Part shown: piece by piece, positions 28,227 through 37,966 of the stretch
How the letters are laid out: each line of letters starts with the position of its first letter
How positions within the stretch are numbered: position 1 is the stretch's first letter
From: Pseudacidovorax intermedius
GTDB taxonomy: Bacteria; Pseudomonadota; Gammaproteobacteria; Burkholderiales; Burkholderiaceae_C
NCBI RefSeq assembly: GCF_003350475.1
Contig: NZ_QQAV01000008.1
Span: forward strand, 158,507-222,506
Reading direction: 5' to 3'
DNA length: 64,000 nucleotides
The notes under the pieces: model-generated
Told to the model about the DNA's origin: nothing
Databases searched by the model: none
Seen by the model: only the letters and a program-made list of their open reading frames with translations
Program-made: the position numbers and the translations under genes

Positions 28227-29855
28227 ATGGACCCTCGCCACACTCCCCCTTCCGAGACTTCGAACGCCGCAGAGCCGGTGGTGCCGCCCGCGCGGCCTCC
28301 GGGGCGGCGCAGCCGCTGGCTGGGGGGCGCGGCGGTGCTCGTGCTGGTGGCCGGCCTGGTGGGGCTCGGCTGGTACCTGGTGCACCGCCCGGCTGCCGAA
28401 GGCAGCGCCGCCTTCGGCGGGCCGCCGGGCCGCGGTGGACCCGGAGGCCCCGGAGGCCCGGGCGGTCCCGGTGGGCCTGGTGGGCCTGGTGGGGCGGCAG
28501 GTGCCTTCGGCAGCGTCACCGTCGGCCATGCCGTGGTGCGCAGCATGCAGTTGCCGATCACGCTTGACGCACTCGGCACGGTCACGCCCCTGGCGACCGT
28601 CACGCTCAAGCCGCAGGTCGGCGGCGTGCTGACCGAGGTGTTGTTCACCGAAGGCCAGATGGTGCGAAAGGGCCAATTGCTGGCCCGTATCGACCCGCGC
28701 CCCTACCAGCAGGCACTGGACCAGGCGCGTGGGACGCGTCTTCGCGATGAGGCCCAACTGGCTGCTGCCCGCGTCACGCTGGAGCGCTACCGCACGCTGC
28801 TCTCGCAGGACTCCATCGCCCGTCAGGACGTGGATACCCAGGCCGCGCTGGTGCGCCAGCTCGAAGGCACGGTGGTCAGCGACAAGGCCGCCGAGGCCAG
28901 TGCGCAGCTCAACCTCGACTTCACCCGCATCACCGCCCCGGTGACGGGCCGCATCGGCCTGCGTGCCGTGGACCCGGGCAACTACGTGGCGGCCAATGCG
29001 ACCACCGGCGTCGCCGTCATCACGCAGATGAACCCGATCGACGTGCAGTTCTCGGTGCCGCAGGACCGCGTGCCCGACATCCAGGCGCAGCAGGCCACCG
29101 GGTCCAGGCTGCAGGCCACGGCGCTGGATCGCACCCGCAGCGACGTGCTCGATCAAGGCGTGTTCTCCACGCTCGACAACGTGGTCGACGTGGGCACCGG
29201 CACCGTCAAGGCCAAGGCCCGCTTCGACAACACGCAGGCCAAGCTCTTTCCCAGCCAGTTCGTGAACCTGCGGCTCACGCTGCGCACGGTTGACGCGCTG
29301 GTGGTGCCGGTGACCGCGGTGCGCACCGGGCCCACCGGCCCCTATGTCTATGTGATCCGCGACGACCGCACGGTGGAGGTGCGGCCCGTCAAGCGCGGCG
29401 AGTCCACGCCGGAGGTGATCGCCATCACCTCGGGCCTGCAAGCCGGCGATAAGGTGGTGACCGAAGGCGGCGACCGGCTCAACGACGGCTCACGCGTTCA
29501 ACTGCAGGGTGAGCGCCCGGCCACCGGCCCACGCCAGGGCGGGCAACGCCGCCGCGGGGCCGAGGGTACGGGCGCGCCCGCCGCCGGTGCGTCGGCGCCG
29601 CAAGCAGGGGCCTCGGCGCCCGCTGCCGGCGCGCCTGCGTCCGCTGCCGCCTCGCCTGCGCCCGCACTGCCCACGCCCGAGCAGCGCCAGCGCATGCTCG
29701 ACAGTGCCCGCGACAACCCCGAACGGCTGGCCCGCATCCAGGCGATGCTCGACGGCCTGGACAAGGGCGATCCCGAAGCCATCGAGCGCTGGCAGCGCCT
29801 GCAACAGCGTCGGCGCGAAGGCGGCGGTGGTGGCGGCAGCGGTGAAGGCCGATGA
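28227..29855 (+). CDS. mdtA: RND efflux periplasmic adaptor subunit (MdtA/AcrA family)
   Basis: 542 aa, longer than E. coli MdtA (415 aa). One N-terminal membrane anchor at residues about 31-52, a Gly/Pro repeat at about 70-90, then the membrane-fusion-protein core: lipoyl half-motifs (VTLKPQVGGVLTEVLFTEGQMVRKGQ near residue 127), an alpha hairpin, a beta barrel and a membrane-proximal domain (VVTEGGDRLNDG near 412). The last 110 residues are an Ala/Pro/Gln and Gly-rich tail absent from most relatives. No good ribosome site is seen before ATG 28227. Works with MdtB, MdtC and the downstream outer-membrane factor. Confidence 0.9.
   Translation: MDPRHTPPSETSNAAEPVVPPARPPGRRSRWLGGAAVLVLVAGLVGLGWYLVHRPAAEGSAAFGGPPGRGGPGGPGGPGGPGGPGGPGGAAGAFGSVTVGHAVVRSMQLPITLDALGTVTPLATVTLKPQVGGVLTEVLFTEGQMVRKGQLLARIDPRPYQQALDQARGTRLRDEAQLAAARVTLERYRTLLSQDSIARQDVDTQAALVRQLEGTVVSDKAAEASAQLNLDFTRITAPVTGRIGLRAVDPGNYVAANATTGVAVITQMNPIDVQFSVPQDRVPDIQAQQATGSRLQATALDRTRSDVLDQGVFSTLDNVVDVGTGTVKAKARFDNTQAKLFPSQFVNLRLTLRTVDALVVPVTAVRTGPTGPYVYVIRDDRTVEVRPVKRGESTPEVIAITSGLQAGDKVVTEGGDRLNDGSRVQLQGERPATGPRQGGQRRRGAEGTGAPAAGASAPQAGASAPAAGAPASAAASPAPALPTPEQRQRMLDSARDNPERLARIQAMLDGLDKGDPEAIERWQRLQQRRREGGGGGGSGEGR
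28434..28493 (+). repeat. Gly-Gly-Pro coding repeat in mdtA
   Basis: About seven tandem copies of a nine-base unit (ggn ggn ccn) encode alternating GGP units. The 3' copies are nearly identical (ggtgggcct twice in a row), which makes copy-number change by slippage possible without loss of frame. Confidence 0.75.
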
Positions 29856-32800
29856 ATCCCTCGCGTCCCTTCATCGAGCGGCCGGTCGCCACCGGGCTGC
29901 TGATGCTGGCCATCGTGCTGGCCGGCCTGGTGGGCCTGCGCTTCCTGCCGCTGGCGGCGCTGCCGCAGGTGGACTATCCGACCATCCAGGTGCAGACGCT
30001 CTACCCGGGCGCCAGCCCCGAGGTCATGAGCCGCACGGTCAGCGCGCCGCTGGAGCGCCAGTTCGGCCAGATGGCCGGCCTCAACCGCATGAGCTCGACC
30101 AGCGCGGCGGGCGTGTCCATCGTCACGCTGCAGTTCGACCTGGACCAGACGCTGGACGTCGCCGAGCAGCAGGTGCAGGCCGCCATCAACGCGGGCGGTT
30201 CCTTCCTGCCCACCGACCTTCCCGCGCCGCCGGTCTATGCCAAGGTCAACCCGGCCGACGCGCCCATCATGACGCTGGCGGTCACGGCCGACACCCTGCC
30301 GCTGACCGAGGTGCAGAACATCGTCAACACCCGGCTGGCGCAGAAGATCAGCCAGGTCAGCGGCGTGGGCCTGGTCACGCTGGCAGGCGGCCAGCGGCCG
30401 GCCGTGCGCATCCAGGCCAACACCCAGGCGCTGGCCTCGGCCGGCATCGGGCTGGACACGCTGCGCAACGCCATCGCCGCGGCCAATGCCAACGGCGCCA
30501 AGGGCAGCTTCGACGGGCCGCAGCGCGCCTACACCATCAACGCCAATGACGCGCTGCTCACCGCGGCCGACTACAAGAAGCTGATCGTCGCCTGGAAGAA
30601 CAACGCGCCGGTGCGGCTGTCGGACGTGGCACGCGTGGTCGACGGCGCCGAGAACGCGCAGTTGGGCGCCTGGGCCGGCCTCAAGGACGACCAGCCCCAG
30701 GCCAACGGGGCCGGCGACGGCTCGCTGCGCCAGTCGATCATCGTCAACGTGCAGCGCCAGCCGGGCGCCAACGTGATCTCGACCGTGGATGCGATCCGCG
30801 CCCGCCTGCCCGAGCTGCAGGCGGCCATGCCGGCCAACGTGCGGGTGGAGGTGCTGTCGGACCGCACCTCCGGCATCCGCGCCTCGGTCGAGCATGTGCA
30901 GATGGAACTCGTGCTGGCCGTGGTGCTGGTGGTGCTGGTCATCTTCCTGTTCCTGCACAGCCTGCGCGCCACCATCATCGCCAGCATCGCGGTGCCCATC
31001 TCGCTCATCGGCACGGCCGGCGTGATGTACCTGCTGGGCTATTCGCTCAACAACCTGAGCCTGATGGCCATGACCATCGCCACTGGCTTCGTGGTGGACG
31101 ATGCCATCGTGATGATCGAGAACATCGCCCGCAAGCTGGAGGAGGGCGAGCCGCCGTTCAAGGCCGCGCTCGACGGCGCCTCGCAGATCGGCTTCACCAT
31201 CATCTCGCTCACGGTGTCGCTGATCGCGGTGCTGATCCCGCTGCTGTTCATGCAGGACGTCGTCGGCCGGCTGTTCCGCGAGTTCGCGGTCACGCTGGCC
31301 ATCACCATCCTGATCTCGGCCGTGGTCTCCCTCACGCTGGTGCCGATGATGGCCGCCCGCTGGCTCGAACCCGAATCGAAGAGCGGCGGCCGGCTCGGGC
31401 GTACGGTGCAGCGCTTCTTCGACCGCGTGATCGCCCGCTACGACGTGGGCCTGGGCTGGGTGCTGCGCCACCAGGGCCTGACGCTGGTGGTGGCGGTGGC
31501 CACGCTGGCACTCACGGCGCTGCTGTACGTGGTCATCCCCAAGGGCCTGTTCCCCACGCAGGACACCGGCCAGCTCAAGGCCCGAATCGAGGCCTCGCAG
31601 GACGTGTCGTACGAGCGCATGGCCCAGTTGCAGGAGCGCGCGGCCGCCGTCGTGCTGGCCGATGCCGATGTGCAGAGCGTGAGCTCGGTGGTGGGCGTGG
31701 ACGGCGCCAGCAACATGGCCCTGAACACCGGCAGCATGCTCATCAACCTGCGCCGCAGCCGCGACGCGCAGGACGTGGTGATGAACCGGCTGACGCAGGC
31801 GGTGCGGGCGCAGGTGGCGGGCGTCAAGCTCTACCTGCAACCCACGCAGGACCTGACCATCGATGCCGAATCCGGCCCCACCGAATTCCGTGTGGCGCTG
31901 GAGGGCTCGGACACGGCCACTGTCAACGACTGGGCGAAGAAGCTCGTGGCGCGCCTGGGCAACGAGCCGCTGGTGCGCAATGCCACCACCGACGCCGGCG
32001 CGCAGGGCCTGGCCGCCTATGTGGACGTCGACCGCAACACGGCCTCGCGCCTGTCGGTCACGGCCAGCTCGGTGGACGATGCGCTCTACAGCGCCTTCGG
32101 CCAGCGCATCGTCTCCACCATCTTCACCGAGACCAACCAGTACCGCGTGATCCTGGAGGCGCAGCGCGAGGGGCTCGATTCGCCCCAGGGCCTGGGCAGC
32201 CTGCAGCTGCGCACCGGCGGCGGTACGGCCACGCCGCTGTCGGCCTTCGCCACTGTGCGCGAGCAGCCCGCGCCGCTGCAGATCACGCGGGTGGCGCAGT
32301 ACCCCGCGGCCACCGTCGGCTTCGACACCGCGCCGGGCGTGGCGCTGGGCAAGTCGGTGTCCGCCATCCGCGCGGCGGCGAAGGAGATCGGCGTGCCCGC
32401 CAGCATCAACCTGCGCTTCCTGGGCGCGGCCGGGGCCTACGAGAACTCGCTCACCAGCCAGCTGTGGCTGATCCTGGCGGCGGTGGTGTGCGTGTACATC
32501 GTGCTCGGCGTGCTGTACGAGAGCTATGTGCACCCGATGACCATCCTCTCGACGCTGCCCTCGGCGGGCGTGGGCGCGCTGCTGGCGCTGATGCTCACCG
32601 GCAACGACCTGGGCGTGATCGGCATCATCGGCATCATCCTGCTGATTGGCATCGTCAAGAAGAACGCGATCATGATGATCGACTTCGCCATCGACGCCGA
32701 ACGCAACGAGGGCAAGCCGCCGGAAGAAGCCATCCGCCAGGCCGCGTTGCTGCGCTTCCGGCCCATCCTGATGACGACACTGGCGGCGCTGTTCGCGGCG

Positions 32801-33022
32801 GTGCCGCTGATGCTGGGCCTGGGTGAGGGCGCCGAGCTGCGCCGGCCGCTGGGCCTGTCGATCTTCGGCGGGCTGGTGCTGTCGCAGCTGCTCACGCTGT
32901 TCACCACGCCTGTGATCTACCTGGCCTTCGACCGGCTGGGCCGGCGCTTCTCGCGCAAGCGCGGTCCCGAGGATGACGACGACGGCGGTCCTGCGGTTCA
33001 TGCGCCGGAGGCACGCGCGTGA
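29852..33022 (+). CDS. mdtB: RND multidrug efflux permease, MdtB type
   Basis: 1056 aa hydrophobe/amphiphile efflux transporter of the inner membrane. Features: N-terminal FIERPVATGLLMLAIVLAGLVG, porter-domain ARMSSTSAAG-like segment, GFVVDDAIVMIENI in membrane helix 4 carrying the paired Asp of the proton relay, the Lys in the helix 10 region (GIVKKNAIMMIDFAI), and FLHSLRATIIASIAVPISLIG. Overlaps mdtA and mdtC by four bases. In E. coli MdtB and MdtC form a mixed trimer, and the arrangement here is the same. Confidence 0.94.
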   Translation: MNPSRPFIERPVATGLLMLAIVLAGLVGLRFLPLAALPQVDYPTIQVQTLYPGASPEVMSRTVSAPLERQFGQMAGLNRMSSTSAAGVSIVTLQFDLDQTLDVAEQQVQAAINAGGSFLPTDLPAPPVYAKVNPADAPIMTLAVTADTLPLTEVQNIVNTRLAQKISQVSGVGLVTLAGGQRPAVRIQANTQALASAGIGLDTLRNAIAAANANGAKGSFDGPQRAYTINANDALLTAADYKKLIVAWKNNAPVRLSDVARVVDGAENAQLGAWAGLKDDQPQANGAGDGSLRQSIIVNVQRQPGANVISTVDAIRARLPELQAAMPANVRVEVLSDRTSGIRASVEHVQMELVLAVVLVVLVIFLFLHSLRATIIASIAVPISLIGTAGVMYLLGYSLNNLSLMAMTIATGFVVDDAIVMIENIARKLEEGEPPFKAALDGASQIGFTIISLTVSLIAVLIPLLFMQDVVGRLFREFAVTLAITILISAVVSLTLVPMMAARWLEPESKSGGRLGRTVQRFFDRVIARYDVGLGWVLRHQGLTLVVAVATLALTALLYVVIPKGLFPTQDTGQLKARIEASQDVSYERMAQLQERAAAVVLADADVQSVSSVVGVDGASNMALNTGSMLINLRRSRDAQDVVMNRLTQAVRAQVAGVKLYLQPTQDLTIDAESGPTEFRVALEGSDTATVNDWAKKLVARLGNEPLVRNATTDAGAQGLAAYVDVDRNTASRLSVTASSVDDALYSAFGQRIVSTIFTETNQYRVILEAQREGLDSPQGLGSLQLRTGGGTATPLSAFATVREQPAPLQITRVAQYPAATVGFDTAPGVALGKSVSAIRAAAKEIGVPASINLRFLGAAGAYENSLTSQLWLILAAVVCVYIVLGVLYESYVHPMTILSTLPSAGVGALLALMLTGNDLGVIGIIGIILLIGIVKKNAIMMIDFAIDAERNEGKPPEEAIRQAALLRFRPILMTTLAALFAAVPLMLGLGEGAELRRPLGLSIFGGLVLSQLLTLFTTPVIYLAFDRLGRRFSRKRGPEDDDDGGPAVHAPEARA

Positions 33023-36000
33023 ACCTGTCGCGCCCCTTCGTGTTGCGGCCGGTGGCCACGGTGCTGCTGACACTCGGCATCGCGCTGGCGGGCATCCTGG
33101 CCTTCTTCAAGCTGCCGGTGTCGCCGCTTCCCAAGGTGGACTTCCCGGTCATCAGCGTCAGTGCCAGCATCGCCGGCGCCAGTCCCGACACCATGGCCAG
33201 CAGCGTGGCCACGCCGCTGGAGCGGCGGCTGGGCGTGATTCCCGGCGTGAATGAGCTGACCTCCACCAGCTCGGTGGGCTCCACGCGCATCACGCTGCAG
33301 TTCGACCTGGACCGCGACATCGATTCGGCCGCGCGCGAGGTGCAGGCCGCCATCAATGCGGCCCGCGTCGACCTGCCCGCCACGCTGCGCAGCAACCCGA
33401 CCTACCGCAAGGCCAACCCGGCTGCGGCGCCGGTCATGATCATCGCGCTCACCTCCAAGACGCGAACGCCCGGGCAGATCTACGACACGGTCTCCAACAT
33501 CGTGAGCCAGCGCCTCTCGCAGGTCGAGGGCGTGGGCGACGTGGAGATCGGCGGCGGCTCGCTGCCCGCCGTGCGGGTGGAGCTGGAGCCCTTCAGCCTC
33601 AACCGACTGGGCATCAGCACCGAGGACGTGCGTGCCGCCATCCAGGCCAACAACGCCAACCGTCCCAAGGGCGTGATCGAGAGCGAGGACCGGCGGCTGC
33701 AGATCTACACGCCATCCCCCGGCCTGCGCGCGGCCGACTACCGCGACCTGGTGATCGCCTGGCGCAACAACGCGGCGGTGCGCCTGAAGGACGTGGCCGA
33801 GGTGATCGACAGCGTGGAGAACACGCGCACGCTGGGCCTGTTCAACGGCCAACCAGCCATCGTGGTGCTGCTGCGGGCGCAGGCCGATGCCAACGTGATC
33901 GAGACGGTGGACGCGGTGCGCGCGCTCATCCCCTCGCTCAAGGCCCAGCTGCCGCAGGACATCGAGGTGCAGGTGGCCTCGGACCGCACCGCCTCCATCC
34001 GCGCGGCGCTGCACGAGGTCGAGTTCACGCTGATGATCTCGGTCGCGCTGGTGGTGCTGGTGGTGGGGCTCTTCCTGCGCCGGGCGCGGGCCACCATCAT
34101 CCCGACCGTGGCCACGGTGGTGTCGCTGCTGGGCACCTTCGGCGTGATGTACCTGCTGGGCTTCTCGCTCAACAACCTGAGCCTGATGGCGCTCACGGTG
34201 GCCACCGGCTTCGTGGTGGACGACGCCATCGTGGTGCTGGAGAACACGCAGCGCCACATCGAGAACGGCATGGGCCGGCTGCAGGCGGCGCTGCAGGGCG
34301 CGCGCGAGGTGGGCTTCACCGTGCTGTCCATCAGCCTGTCACTGGTGGCGGTGTTCATCCCGCTGCTGTTCATGGGCGGGCAGGTGGGGCGGCTGTTCCA
34401 CGAATTCGCCGTGACGCTGTCGGTGGCGGTGCTGATCTCGCTGGTGATCTCGCTCACCACCACGCCCATGATGTGCGCGGCCCTGCTGCGGGCCGAGAGC
34501 TGGTACCAGCGCCGCCCGCCCGGGCCGCTGGGCCGCCGCTGGGCCCCGGTCAGCGCCTGGCTGGGCCGCCAGGGCGACCGTCTGTGGGGCGGCATCCTTC
34601 GTGGCTATGCCCGCAGCCTGGACTGGGCGCTGGCCAGCAAGACCATCGTGGTGATCTCGCTGCTGGCGGTGATCGGCCTGAACGTCTACCTGTTCGTCCA
34701 CGTGCCCAAGGGCTACTTCCCGCAGCAGGACAACGGGCAGATCAACGCCGGCCTGCGGGCCGACCAGAGCATCTCGTCCGTCGCGCTGTCGGCCAAGCTC
34801 AAGCAGGCGGTGGACATCATCAAGGCCGACCCGGCCGTGGACACGGTGGTGGGCTTCACCGGCGGCACGCGTGCAGGGGGCGGCTTCATGTTCGTCAACC
34901 TCAAGCCGCTGGCCGAGCGCGGCGTGAAGACCCAGGTGGTGATCGACCGGCTGCGGCCGCAGCTCAACCAGCTCACGGGCCTGCGGGTCTCCCTGGGGCC
35001 GGTGCAGGAGCTGCGCATGGGCGGACGCTCCAGCAATTCCACCTACCAGTACACCCTGCGCGCCGACAACATCACCGATCTGCGCGCCGCCTCGGCCAAG
35101 CTGGCGGCGCGCATGGCCGAGCTGCCGCAGCTGGCCGATGTGGACGGCGAGAGCTCCAACGACAACGGCGTCGAGACCTTTCTGTCGGTGGACCGCGACG
35201 CGGCCGCGCGGCTGGGTGTCAACACGACGGCCCTCAACAGTGCGCTCTACAACGCCTACGGTCAGCGCTCGGTGGCGACCATCTACAACGACCTCAACCA
35301 GTACTCGGTGATCATGGAATGGGCGCCGCGCTTCCAGACCTCGCCGCTGGCGCTGAAGGACCTGTACGTGCCTTCGACGCTCAGCAGCACGACCAACGCG
35401 GACGGCAGCACGGGCAGCACCTCGCTGCAGGCGAATACCGACACCAGCACCGGCACCTCGACCACCACCTCGGCCAACCCGGGGCAGCGCGGCGCCTCCA
35501 CCGGCCAGGCGCTGGCCACCAGCACGACGACCCTGGTCCCGCTGTCGGCCTTCGCCACGCTAAAGGAAAGGGCGGTGCCCAGCTCCATCAGCCATGAAGA
35601 CACCGAGCTGTCGAGCACCATCTCCTTCAACCTGCCCGAGGGCGTGACGCTGCAGGAGGCGCAGGCGGCCATCAAGCAGGCCGAGAACGACGTGGCCCTG
35701 CCCATCAACGTGCGTGGCAGCTTCGGCGGCACGGCGCGCGCGGCGCAGCAGAGCGGCAACCAGCAGGCGCTGCTGATCGTCGGGGCCATCGTGGTCATCT
35801 ACATCGTGCTGGGCATCCTGTACGAGAGCCTGATCCATCCGGTGACGGTACTCACCACGCTGCCCTCGGCCGGCGTGGGTGCAGTGCTGGCGCTGCTGAT
35901 GCTGCGCATGGACCTGTCGATCATGGCGCTCATCGGTCTCTTCCTGCTGATCGGCATCGTCAAGAAGAACGCCATCATGATCATCGACTTCGCGCTGGAG

Positions 36001-36303
36001 GCGCAGCGCCAGCGCGGTCTCACGGCCACCGAGGCAGTGCGCGAGGCCAGCCTGCTGCGGCTGCGGCCCATCCTCATGACCACCCTGGCCGCCATGCTGG
36101 GCGCGCTGCCGCTGGCCATCGGCTTCGGCGTGGGCTCGGAACTGCGCCAGCCGCTGGGCGTGACCATCATCGGCGGCCTCGTCGCCAGCCAGCTGCTCAC
36201 GCTGCTCACCGTGCCCGTCATCTATGTGCTGATGGACCGCCTGCGTCCCGGCGGCGGCCGCGTGCCGCCCATCGGCATCCACGAACACGCTCCCACCCGA
36301 TGA
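33019..36303 (+). CDS. mdtC: RND multidrug efflux permease, MdtC type
   Basis: 1094 aa, partner of MdtB, GTG start overlapping its stop. Proton-relay segment GFVVDDAIVVLENT and LIGIVKKNAIMIIDFAL are present. Compared with the family (about 1025 aa) it carries an extra low-complexity segment of about 50 residues, 786-838, made mostly of Ser, Thr, Gly and Asn in the second periplasmic porter half, just before the LVPLSAFATL strand. Insertion does not break the frame. Likely pumps the same hydrophobic or bile-salt/aminocoumarin-like compounds as MdtABC, but specificity is not known here. Confidence 0.93.
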   Translation: MNLSRPFVLRPVATVLLTLGIALAGILAFFKLPVSPLPKVDFPVISVSASIAGASPDTMASSVATPLERRLGVIPGVNELTSTSSVGSTRITLQFDLDRDIDSAAREVQAAINAARVDLPATLRSNPTYRKANPAAAPVMIIALTSKTRTPGQIYDTVSNIVSQRLSQVEGVGDVEIGGGSLPAVRVELEPFSLNRLGISTEDVRAAIQANNANRPKGVIESEDRRLQIYTPSPGLRAADYRDLVIAWRNNAAVRLKDVAEVIDSVENTRTLGLFNGQPAIVVLLRAQADANVIETVDAVRALIPSLKAQLPQDIEVQVASDRTASIRAALHEVEFTLMISVALVVLVVGLFLRRARATIIPTVATVVSLLGTFGVMYLLGFSLNNLSLMALTVATGFVVDDAIVVLENTQRHIENGMGRLQAALQGAREVGFTVLSISLSLVAVFIPLLFMGGQVGRLFHEFAVTLSVAVLISLVISLTTTPMMCAALLRAESWYQRRPPGPLGRRWAPVSAWLGRQGDRLWGGILRGYARSLDWALASKTIVVISLLAVIGLNVYLFVHVPKGYFPQQDNGQINAGLRADQSISSVALSAKLKQAVDIIKADPAVDTVVGFTGGTRAGGGFMFVNLKPLAERGVKTQVVIDRLRPQLNQLTGLRVSLGPVQELRMGGRSSNSTYQYTLRADNITDLRAASAKLAARMAELPQLADVDGESSNDNGVETFLSVDRDAAARLGVNTTALNSALYNAYGQRSVATIYNDLNQYSVIMEWAPRFQTSPLALKDLYVPSTLSSTTNADGSTGSTSLQANTDTSTGTSTTTSANPGQRGASTGQALATSTTTLVPLSAFATLKERAVPSSISHEDTELSSTISFNLPEGVTLQEAQAAIKQAENDVALPINVRGSFGGTARAAQQSGNQQALLIVGAIVVIYIVLGILYESLIHPVTVLTTLPSAGVGAVLALLMLRMDLSIMALIGLFLLIGIVKKNAIMIIDFALEAQRQRGLTATEAVREASLLRLRPILMTTLAAMLGALPLAIGFGVGSELRQPLGVTIIGGLVASQLLTLLTVPVIYVLMDRLRPGGGRVPPIGIHEHAPTR

Positions 36304-37787
36304 TGACCCGCCTCGCTCCTTCCGCCTTCCTCGCGCGCCGGCAGCTGCTGCTGGCGGCGCCGGCAGCCGTCCTGCTGGCCGGCTGCGCCGTGGGGCCGCG
36401 CTATATGCAGCCGGCCGATGCCGCCCCCATGGCCTTCAAGGAGGCACCGGCCGTGGCCGGCTGGTTGCCCGCCACGCCGGGCGACACGCTGGACAAGGGG
36501 CCGTGGTGGAAGCGCTTCGACGATGCCCAGCTCGATACGCTGGCCGAGCGCGTGCAGGTGAACAACCAGAACATCGCCGTTGCCGTGGCCGCCTACAGCC
36601 AGGCCCAGGCGCTGGTGCGCGAGCAGCGCGCCTCGCTGCTGCCGTCGCTCACGGCCAGCGGCAGCGGCCGCCGCAGCGGGCCTGTCCGGAGCAACAGCGG
36701 CACGTCGCCGTCCAACAGCTTCTCGGCCGGGCTCACGGCGAGCTGGGACGCCGACCTCTGGGGCCGCCTGCGCCTGTCGGTGGAAAGCGCCAGTGCCAGC
36801 GCGCAGGCCAGCCAGGCCGACCTGGCGGCGGCCCGGCTGTCGGCCACGGGCGCGCTGGCCACCAACTACCTGCAGCTGCGCGCGACGGATGCCGAGATCG
36901 CGCTGCTGGATCGCACGCTCGAAGGCTACGAGCGCTCGCTGACCATCACGCGCAACCGCTACCAGGCGGGCATCGCGGCGCAGACCGACGTGCTGCAGGC
37001 TCAGACCCAACTGGTCAGCGCGCGTTCGGACCGTGCGGGCCTGGTGCGCGACCGGGCCGTGCTGGAGCATGCGATCGCCGTGCTGGTGGGCGTGGCGCCG
37101 GCCGACTTCCGCATCGCACCGCAGGCAGACTGGCTGCCGGTGGTGCCCGCGGTGCCGCTCAGCCTGCCGGCCGAACTGCTGCAGCGCCGGCCCGACATCG
37201 CGGCGGCCGAACGCGCGATGGCGCGGGCCAATGCGCAGATCGGCATCGCCCGCAGCGCCTACTTTCCCAGCCTCAATCTCACGGCCTCGGTCACCGGCAG
37301 CGCGAGCCGGGTGGGCGACCTGTTCAATGCCTCCAACCTGCTGTGGGCGCTGGGCCTCTCGGCCGCGCAGACGGTGTTCGATGGCGGCGCTATCGCGGCC
37401 CAGGTGGATGCGGCCGGCGCCACCTACCAGGGCGCGGTGGCCAGCTACCGGCAGACCGTACTGACTGCCTTCCAGGCGGTGGAGGACCAGTTGAGCAATG
37501 CCGCTGCGCAGGCCGAGCAGGCCGTGCTGCTGCGCCAGGCCTCGGAAGCCGCGGACCTGACGGAGCAGCAGATTCTCAACCGCTACCGCGCTGGCCAGGT
37601 GAACTACACCGACGTGGTGACGGCCCAGGCCTCGGCCCTGAGCGCGCGGCGCAGCCTGCTCAATGCCCAGCTGTCGCGGCAGGCCTCGGCGGTGGCGCTC
37701 ATCCAGGCGCTCGGGGGCGGATGGGAGGCCGACTGGCTGCGCACGCCGGCAGCCGCCGCGTCCGACCTCCCCAGGTCGACGCGTTGA
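36300..37787 (+). CDS. Outer membrane efflux lipoprotein, NodT/OprM family
   Basis: 495 aa. Signal peptide with lipobox LLAGC (Cys about residue 27), then the start GPRYMQPA typical of the NodT family. Two OEP repeats with long helices follow (WWKRFDDAQLDTLAERV, then LQRRPDIAAAERAMARANAQIGIARSAYFPSLNLT in the second half). Forms the outer-membrane channel for the MdtABC pump encoded in the same operon. Overlaps mdtC by four bases. A second ATG immediately follows the chosen one. Confidence 0.93.
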   Translation: MMTRLAPSAFLARRQLLLAAPAAVLLAGCAVGPRYMQPADAAPMAFKEAPAVAGWLPATPGDTLDKGPWWKRFDDAQLDTLAERVQVNNQNIAVAVAAYSQAQALVREQRASLLPSLTASGSGRRSGPVRSNSGTSPSNSFSAGLTASWDADLWGRLRLSVESASASAQASQADLAAARLSATGALATNYLQLRATDAEIALLDRTLEGYERSLTITRNRYQAGIAAQTDVLQAQTQLVSARSDRAGLVRDRAVLEHAIAVLVGVAPADFRIAPQADWLPVVPAVPLSLPAELLQRRPDIAAAERAMARANAQIGIARSAYFPSLNLTASVTGSASRVGDLFNASNLLWALGLSAAQTVFDGGAIAAQVDAAGATYQGAVASYRQTVLTAFQAVEDQLSNAAAQAEQAVLLRQASEAADLTEQQILNRYRAGQVNYTDVVTAQASALSARRSLLNAQLSRQASAVALIQALGGGWEADWLRTPAAAASDLPRSTR

Positions 37788-37966
37788 GCCCGGGCTGAGG
37801 CTCGCCATGAGCGGACGGTTGCGCGCTGCACCGCTGCGTGGCCTGGCTTCTCCCAGTTCACCTCAAGGTTGCTTTCCAGAATCGCCCTAACATTCCTGCC
37901 GCCCGGCATTTGACCGGGCCCGCCGCTGCAGCCCCGCCGCGGCGAGATTCTTCAGGGAGTAGGGCA

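Noticed and set aside
29498..33073. Open frame of 1191 codons on the - strand opposite mdtA/mdtB
   Set aside because: Antisense shadow of high-GC coding DNA. Its translation is rich in His, Gln and Arg with no domain, while the + strand has clear RND proteins.
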